NCBI RefSeq assembly: GCF_900113545.1
Contig: NZ_FOPS01000002.1
Span: forward strand, 229,915-293,914
Direction: 5' to 3'
DNA: 64,000 bases
Origin: Neisseria elongata subsp. elongata
Lineage (GTDB): Bacteria > Pseudomonadota > Gammaproteobacteria > Burkholderiales > Neisseriaceae
The notes beneath the pieces are model-generated. The model searched no databases. It saw only the letters and a program-made list of their open reading frames with translations, and had not been told where the DNA came from. This document shows positions 57,175 through 64,000 of the stretch, piece after piece (within the stretch, counting starts at the first letter, position 1; each line of letters begins with the position of its first letter). A program made the translations under genes and the position numbers.

Positions 57175-58395
57175 TTATTGGAGGTTGACGTGGCTGTAGT
57201 AGCTGCCGTTGATTTGTGTCACGTTCATGTGGTATTGCCGGTAGGCGTGAAACAGTTCTGCGTCCGGAGGGATGGGGCGTTGCCAGAATTCGGCCAGGCT
57301 GCCTTGGAATGTCAGGCCGGGGATGTCGTAATTGGCGTGGCCGAGGGTAATGACGGGCATGTTGTGCACCAGGGCGGAAATGCCGCTGGTGCTGTTGAGG
57401 GTCACCATGCCGGTGCCGTGGCGCAGGAAGACGGGCAGGGGGACGTCGTGGACGTAGTGGATGCGGCCTTTAAGTTTCGGATGCCTTTTGATGAAGTGTT
57501 TGATGACTTTGCTGTAATCGATGAAGCCGCGGTCCATCGGGTGGTGTTTGATCAGCAGCGAGGTGTTCTGAGGTGCGTGGAAGAAAAAGGATGTGAGGAC
57601 GTGCAGCAGAAAGTTGCGGACGGAAGAGAAGTCGCTGTGCACACGGACTTGGCTGTCGTTGAAAACCTGCAGGGGAACAACGAAGAAACGGCCGAACTCG
57701 CCCGATTCCACCCGTTTGGCAAAACGGCTGTCTTTCAACCAGTAGTTGGCGCGTTTGATGCCGGACAGGCTCCAAAGTTTGATGTAGTGCCAAAGGTCGA
57801 ACGGGCGGTGGTGGGTGTAGTGCGGGTAGCGGCTGCGGTACAGGTTGGCTGCCACATAGTAGCGCGTGGCTGCGGCTGCAACGGGCAGGAAGCCGCCGGG
57901 AACGGTTGGCGGTTTGCGGTATTCTTGTTCGGCCAAGCGGGGGTAGGCCGTCTGAAAGAATCCAGCTTCTTTTGGAAGGGGGGAAAAATCATTGACGCCG
58001 CCTTGTTCCAGAGTGATGAAAAAAGGCCGGAAGTAGCCTTCTTCAAAAGCCCAAAAACGGATGCCTTCCGTATTTTTGGCAAGTTGTCGGGCGACGGTGT
58101 GGTAGTGTCGTGTGTCGCCGAAGCAGGCGATGGTATCGATTTTATTGTTAGTGGTAAATTTGGCTAGAAAAGCAGGGAAGTCTTCGGTATTGCCGCGGTA
58201 GGCATGGGTGTTCGGGATGGTGGCAGGGTAGAAGGCTTCGTCTCCGGCATTGAAGTTAATTTTGAAGACTTGTTTGCCGCGTTGTTCCAACCAACGGGCG
58301 AAGTCCCGAAAGAAATGTCCGACCGGGCCTTGCAGCAGCAGGATACGGTCGGCCGAATCGGTTAGGGTATGCAGGTTGCTTTTAATTCCAGCCAT
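57175..58395 (-). CDS. lipB: Capsule export/modification protein LipB (KpsS family)
   Basis: 406 residues, cytosolic face. KpsS-type enzymes add the first beta-Kdo to lyso-phosphatidylglycerol, starting the linker of group 2 capsules. ILLLQGPVGHFFRDFARWLEQRG near residue 18 and WAFEEGYFRPFFITLEQGGVN near residue 112 are the hallmark blocks, with LLIKHHPMDRGFIDYS near residue 280 and TLNSTSGISALVHNMPVI near residue 338. It lies 67 bases after lipA. In N. meningitidis these genes are also called ctrE and ctrF. Confidence 0.92.
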   Translation of the reverse strand: MAGIKSNLHTLTDSADRILLLQGPVGHFFRDFARWLEQRGKQVFKINFNAGDEAFYPATIPNTHAYRGNTEDFPAFLAKFTTNNKIDTIACFGDTRHYHTVARQLAKNTEGIRFWAFEEGYFRPFFITLEQGGVNDFSPLPKEAGFFQTAYPRLAEQEYRKPPTVPGGFLPVAAAATRYYVAANLYRSRYPHYTHHRPFDLWHYIKLWSLSGIKRANYWLKDSRFAKRVESGEFGRFFVVPLQVFNDSQVRVHSDFSSVRNFLLHVLTSFFFHAPQNTSLLIKHHPMDRGFIDYSKVIKHFIKRHPKLKGRIHYVHDVPLPVFLRHGTGMVTLNSTSGISALVHNMPVITLGHANYDIPGLTFQGSLAEFWQRPIPPDAELFHAYRQYHMNVTQINGSYYSHVNLQ

Positions 58396-58462
58396 TATTA
58401 TTTCTATATTTTTTGTCAGATAGTTTGGTGAGCGTCCTTGTATTATAAGCTATTTTTATACG

Positions 58463-60511
58463 TTATTTAAGCGAGCGCCACAGTTGGCGGATTTTGTTGA
58501 GTTGTTTGGATGGCCAGCTCTGTTTCAGTTTGCCGCTTTTCTGTATTTCTTTATTTTTTTTCAGTATGGCTGCAGCGGTGGCTGCATCCGTCATGGTTTG
58601 GTTGTCGGGATGGATGTAGAGCGGGTAGTGCAGGAGTGTGCCGGCAATCAGTTGCCATAATTCTAGCTTGCGTGTGCGGCGGGGGAGGGGGTGTTCGTCG
58701 CCAGTCAGGCCCCAGCCCGAATAAAACGGCTGGCCGTAGCAGTGGACGGCTTTGCCGCGCAGCAGGGCTTCGAAGCCTGTAAGCGAGGTCATGGTGTGGA
58801 CTTCGTCGGTATGTTGCAGGCAGGTGAGGATGTCGGTTTCGGCGGCGGTTTGGTCGGCGTAACGGGCGCATTCTTCGGGCGGGACGGCACCGATGCGGTT
58901 GCCGCTGACGACATCCGGGTGGGGTTTGTAGATGATGTAGGCATCCGGATTGCGCTCGCGGACTGTACGCAGCAGGTCGAGGTTGCGGCAGATTTCCGGC
59001 GCGCCCAAGCGGATGGATGCATCGTCTTCAACTTGCCCTGGGACAAGCAGGATGCGTTTTTCAGACGGCCTTTGTGTTGTTTCGATGCGGCCGACGTTGT
59101 ATTTGCTGATATTGGCTTCGATGAGTTCGCGTTGCAGGTTTTGCGCTGTTTCGCGGTCACATTCGTCGAAGTGCCGGTGTTGCAGGAAGTGTTCCAGCCT
59201 TGATGGGCGGGCAGGGTCGAAGTAGATGCCCATGTCGTCTATTACCAGCGACAGGGGGGGGACGAGGTTGGAGCCTAGTCCGACGGAACGGATAAAGCCG
59301 TCTTCCATGCGCAGCAGGGGCAGGTCGAGTTGTTCGGCCAAACGGATAACCGTTTCTTTGCCGCCGCCCCAGGCAAGCAGGCGTGCATCGGGCGGCAGGT
59401 TGATTTTCAACATTTTATCGGCCGTGGGGACAAAATGCAGGCGGCAGGCCGGGACGTTGAAGAACGGTTTGATAACCGCCCGTTTCCATAGGGATACGCC
59501 GATGCAGTAGAGGTTGCCGCGCAGGTATTCGTTCAGGTGGCGTGCGCGGGCGAGGTAGCCGATAACGTCGAAGATGGTGCCGCTTTGGCCTGTATTGGGG
59601 TTAATGTAGCGGCTGTATTGCAGGTAGGCGGCGGCAAACAGTTGGGTCAGCGTTCTGCCGGTGCGGCGGCCTGATTGTTCGAGTTTGGCGATGTCGGGAT
59701 GGCGGTCGTCGCAAACGCCCCACCCGGCATACCAGGGCAGGCCGAAGGTGGTTACGGGTTTGCCGCACAGCAGGGCTTCAAAACCCATTTGCGAGGTAAC
59801 GCAGTAGACTTTGTCGGTTTGTTGCAGGAGGGAAATCGGGTGGATGTCTTCGGCCAGCAGGCGGATGTTTTCTTGTTGCGCGATGTCGGTCAGGTATCCT
59901 TTGCGTTTGCCGCTCAAAACGTCGGGATGGGTTTTAATCCAGATTTCCGCTTGTGGGTTTTCCTGTAAGGCCGTCTGAAACATGGTTTGGAAGGTTTGTT
60001 CGTCCGCGCCGCCGTATTGGACAGCCATGTCGCCGGCGGTTTGGTCAATCAGCAGGACAATCGGTTTTTCAGACGGCCTTTTTGATGCGTCTGTTTCGGC
60101 AAAGTCTGCGGCATGGTTGTATTTGGACAGGCGGTTTCCGACAATCAGCCGCATGGCGGTTTCGGCTTGTGCGGAAAGTTCTGCGGGCAGGCGGTCGGCC
60201 TGCATGATGAGCTGTTCCAGACGCGAAGGTTGTGCGGTGTGGTAGTAGATGCCGATGTCGTCGATGATGAGGGACAAGGGCGGGTAGCCTTCGACGCCCA
60301 ATCCGAGCGAGCGTAGGAAACCGTCTTCCAAGGCGGTGTAGGGCAGGTTGTGTGCGGCGGCAAATGCACGGGCTTTGTCCGCCGTCGGTTTGTAGCCCCA
60401 GCCGATGACGGTTTGCGGGGGTGTTGTTTTTTTCAGGTCGTAATCAGGCAAAAAGGCCGATAAATGGGGGGTGTTGCGGATGCCTCGGGAGAAGATAAGG
60501 GCGGTTTTCAC
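58463..60511 (-). CDS. lipA: Capsule linker beta-Kdo transferase LipA (KpsC family)
   Basis: 682 residues, two homologous halves. Each half has GWGYKPTA/AWGGGKET near its start, LEDGFLRSLGLG or MEDGFIRSVGLG, PPLSLIIDDIGIYY or PPLSLVIDDMGIYF, KTHPDVLSG or KPHPDVVSG, and TSQMGFEALL or TSLTGFEALL. KpsC alternately adds beta-Kdo residues to build the capsule linker. In both halves an uptake sequence sits at the same linker and encodes RPSEK (near residues 144 and 490). It is downstream of kdsA, whose pathway supplies Kdo. Confidence 0.93.
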   Translation of the reverse strand: MKTALIFSRGIRNTPHLSAFLPDYDLKKTTPPQTVIGWGYKPTADKARAFAAAHNLPYTALEDGFLRSLGLGVEGYPPLSLIIDDIGIYYHTAQPSRLEQLIMQADRLPAELSAQAETAMRLIVGNRLSKYNHAADFAETDASKRPSEKPIVLLIDQTAGDMAVQYGGADEQTFQTMFQTALQENPQAEIWIKTHPDVLSGKRKGYLTDIAQQENIRLLAEDIHPISLLQQTDKVYCVTSQMGFEALLCGKPVTTFGLPWYAGWGVCDDRHPDIAKLEQSGRRTGRTLTQLFAAAYLQYSRYINPNTGQSGTIFDVIGYLARARHLNEYLRGNLYCIGVSLWKRAVIKPFFNVPACRLHFVPTADKMLKINLPPDARLLAWGGGKETVIRLAEQLDLPLLRMEDGFIRSVGLGSNLVPPLSLVIDDMGIYFDPARPSRLEHFLQHRHFDECDRETAQNLQRELIEANISKYNVGRIETTQRPSEKRILLVPGQVEDDASIRLGAPEICRNLDLLRTVRERNPDAYIIYKPHPDVVSGNRIGAVPPEECARYADQTAAETDILTCLQHTDEVHTMTSLTGFEALLRGKAVHCYGQPFYSGWGLTGDEHPLPRRTRKLELWQLIAGTLLHYPLYIHPDNQTMTDAATAAAILKKNKEIQKSGKLKQSWPSKQLNKIRQLWRSLK

Positions 60512-60564
60512 TCTGTATGGGTTCTGATGGTTTGAAAATAGAAAAGAATGGCCGGTATGGTATG

Positions 60565-60615
60565 AGGCCGTCTGAAAAACCTTTCTGTGTCGGATACGGT
60601 GTTTTCAGACGGCCT
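60565..60615 (-). terminator. Inverted uptake-sequence terminator after kdsA
   Basis: AGGCCGTCTGAAAA and TTTTCAGACGGCCT oppose each other across about 24 bases, just after the kdsA stop codon and before lipA. Confidence 0.6.
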
Positions 60616-60621
60616 TATCTA

Positions 60622-62543
<1,922 letters not shown>

Positions 62544-62771
62544 TTTAGCTCCGAAATGTAATTTTGGTAGTTTAGGTTGATATAAGTTTTATATTGTAAA
62601 TGATATCACTAATTAAAATATAATTATAATGTAGTATCATTTTCAATGATTGTGCTTAACTCAAGAAGGTGTAGATGCAATTTTATGGGATTGATGCAGA
62701 TCTGTCCTAAATCTCATACCAACTCCGCAAGATTGTAAGCTGCTGGAATGGCGTATCAAAGTTAAACTGAC
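62544..62771. other. AT-rich region upstream of galE
   Basis: About 230 bases, very AT-rich between 62580 and 62660, which should hold the galE promoter on the minus strand. Short TGATATCA-type stretches are present but do not match a known box well. Confidence 0.4.
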
Positions 62772-62897
62772 TTGTTGTTTCAGGATATACAATACCACTA
62801 CTTTACTTGTCACACTATGTGTGCATCTGCCTTTATTGCATCCAGCGAAATAACTTTTGTCCAATTCAATAGTACTATTAAAAACTTCATCAGCCAA
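62772..62897 (-). pseudogene. Decayed IS1016-type transposase fragment, reversed
   Basis: On the minus strand the frame reads LADEVFNSTIELDKSYFAGCNKGRC, then SKVVVLYILKQQ, parallel to LAADEVFEGPVELDESYFGG and KVVVFGILKRNG of the other copies. About 42 residues of the DDE domain remain, strongly diverged. It meets the plus-strand fragment head to head at about 62898. Confidence 0.6.
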
Positions 62898-63423
62898 ACT
62901 GTTCCACCGCAAAATCTGCACGGGCATCAGCCATCATTTGGTTTTGGCTGCCGATGAGGTTTTTGAGGGCCCTGTCGAGTTGGACGAAAGTCATTTCGGG
63001 GGACACCGCGAGGGCGGTCACAGTGAGGCAGGGAAAGTTGTTGTCTTCGGCATTCTGAAACGCAACGGACGGGTCTAGACTATTACTGTAAACAATGCCA
63101 AGCCCGATACTTTGATGCCTGTTATTATACAGAAAATCATGTTTGACAGTATTGTTTATACCGATAGCCTGAGCAGCTACGACAAACTGGACGCAAGCGG
63201 TTTTATCCATCACCGCATCAACCATTTCAAGGAATTTGCCGACCGTCAAAACCACATTAACGGTATTAAGAATTTTTGGAACCAGGAAAAACGTGTCTTA
63301 TACAAATACAACGGAATTGATTGCAAATCTTTCTCTCTGTTTTTGAAAGAATGCGAATTTCGGTTTAACTTCGGCACACCGTTCCTGCAGCTTCAAACCC
63401 TGCGGGATTGGTGTGGAATCTAG
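62898..63423 (+). pseudogene. IS1016/ISXO2-type transposase remnant with internal stop
   Basis: Reads HRKICTGISHHLVLAADEVFEGP, ELDESHFGGHREGG and KVVVFGILKRNGRV, then an in-frame TAG at about 63079, and resumes with NAKPDTLMPVI, FDSIVYTDSLSSYDKLDASG, FIHHRINHFKEFADRQNHI and ends with TLRDWCGI. This is the IS1595-group DDE transposase. The N-terminal helix-turn-helix part is missing. The stop and changes such as NFWNQEKRV show it is dead. Confidence 0.85.
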
Positions 63424-63567
63424 GGTTAATCTAGTATAGTCCCAAAAATTATTATATAATCAGCATGGATGAGTTTGGCTATCTTATGTCGATCTCAGCG
63501 CATATTTTGTTGAATGACATAATAACAGGGAGCTGACGTAGATTGGCAGTTATGCTAGGCTACGAAA
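63424..63567. other. Gap between two IS1016-type copies
   Basis: About 144 bases with no gene. AT-rich sequence right after the transposase stop (around 63430-63465) may be the right inverted end of the upstream copy; I could not define the repeat. Confidence 0.35.
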
Positions 63568-64000
63568 ATGCAGATAAGCAATTGTAAATTAAGCAAGAGA
63601 GTTCAAAAGAAACTACTTGAATTTTTTGTGCTCCAAGTTACCGCCCGTTCTGCCGCCGATATTTTGCGCATGCAACCCAACTCCGCTATTTTTTCTACCG
63701 TAAAATCCGTATGGTCATCAGCCATCATTTGGCCTTGGCTGCCGATGAGGTTTTTAAAGGCCCTGTCGAGCTGGACGAAAGCTATTTCGGCGGACGGCGT
63801 AAAGGCAGACGTGGTCGCGGTGCGGCAGGAAAAGTGGTTGTCTTCGGCATTCTGAAACGCAACGGACGGGTCTATACCGTTGTGGTGGATAATGCCAAGT
63901 CTGATACTTTGATGCCCGTTATCAAAAAGAAAATCATGCCGGACAGCATTGTTTACACGGATAGCCTGAGCAGCTACGACAAGTTGGACGTGAGCGGTTT
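63568..64000 (+). pseudogene. Second IS1016-type transposase copy, frameshifted and cut by window
   Basis: Starts MQISNCKLSKRVQKKLLEFF and VTARSAADILRMQPNSA, the N-terminal part of the family, then shifts frame at a run of six T residues near 63690. The second frame reads FYRKIRMVISHHLALAADEV, VELDESYFGGRRKGRRGRG and goes on intact to SYDKLDVSG at the window edge. Apart from the T-run shift the copy looks fresh. It may be a recent inactivation or a slippage-dependent gene. Confidence 0.82.

Noticed and set aside
62580..62660. Fur box upstream of galE
   Set aside because: TGATATCA-like stretches are present, but no 15-base segment matches the Fur consensus well; AT content alone explains the likeness.

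Overview
This window is chromosomal DNA from a Neisseria species. It is saturated with the DNA uptake sequence in its AG dialect (AGGCCGTCTGAA, often as inverted pairs that serve as terminators). It carries four 107-bp Correia elements and encodes typical neisserial proteins: PorB-type porin, RmpM, a BirA/CoaX fusion, FNR, CysB and LipA/LipB. The AG dialect, rather than the AT dialect (ATGCCGTCTGAA) of N. meningitidis and N. gonorrhoeae, points to a commensal species. A short stretch around pheS-pheT instead carries AGGTCGTCTGAA, the dialect of the N. mucosa/N. sicca group.

Layout. 1-4.1 kb: a partial ClpP-fold protease, a PAP2 phosphatase pair, hemE and lgt. 4.2-12.2 kb: tRNA-Val, the thrS-infC-rpmI-rplT block, pheS-pheT, ihfA with a MerR-like partner, and tRNA-Pro. 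12.3-21.4 kb: a glycosyltransferase, a small secreted protein, asd, divergent hemN/fnr with two FNR boxes, cysB, rmpM and thiL. 21.5-26.6 kb: a porin-like remnant, an MFS exporter, dtd, a HesA-type E1-like enzyme with a divergent MoaC, folD, and a Pro/Arg/His tRNA cluster. 26.8-39.7 kb: hldE2/rfaE2, birA-coaX, a SPOR protein, the major porin, ileS, a DUF924 gene, murA-ibaG, ribF and an amino-acid ABC permease. 39.7-44.6 kb: an accessory stretch with a DUF302 lipoprotein, rhodanese, AhpD-like protein, MtrA-like AraC regulator, SafE-type membrane protein, an orphan Imm45-like immunity gene and an orphan OmpR-type regulator; three copies of an unusual repeat lie here. 44.8-51.3 kb: photolyase, YheT hydrolase, ispF, ispD, dnaQ, a cysteine-rich gene behind a Fur-box-like promoter, and a pseudouridine synthase. 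51.7-57 kb: gluQ downstream of a Correia element, a pseudogene split by another Correia element, tsaC, a GNAT acetyltransferase, an isochorismatase-like hydrolase and a Sel1 protein. 57-64 kb: capsule-related genes galE, kdsA, lipA (kpsC) and lipB (kpsS), all on the minus strand, followed by at least three decayed IS1016/ISXO2-type transposase fragments.

How the genes work together. Most of the window is housekeeping: translation (thrS, pheST, ileS, infC, L35, L20, gluQ, tsaC, dtd, five tRNAs), heme (hemE, hemN), isoprenoids (ispD, ispF), cofactors (ribF, folD, thiL, birA/coaX) and envelope (lgt, murA, hldE2, porin, rmpM). KdsA makes Kdo-8-phosphate, while LipA and LipB belong to the KpsC/KpsS family that builds the poly-Kdo linker of capsules, so the last 7 kb looks like part of a capsule locus continuing beyond the window.

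No wholly new multi-gene system stands out. The most notable observations are the gene split in frame by a Correia element, the MoaC-like protein lacking conserved catalytic residues, the Fur-box cysteine-rich gene, the hairpin-plus-repeat family at 40.2-42.6 kb, the porin-like remnant, and the head-to-head IS remnants beside the capsule genes. All calls come from reading the sequence and from memory of protein families; no database search was run.
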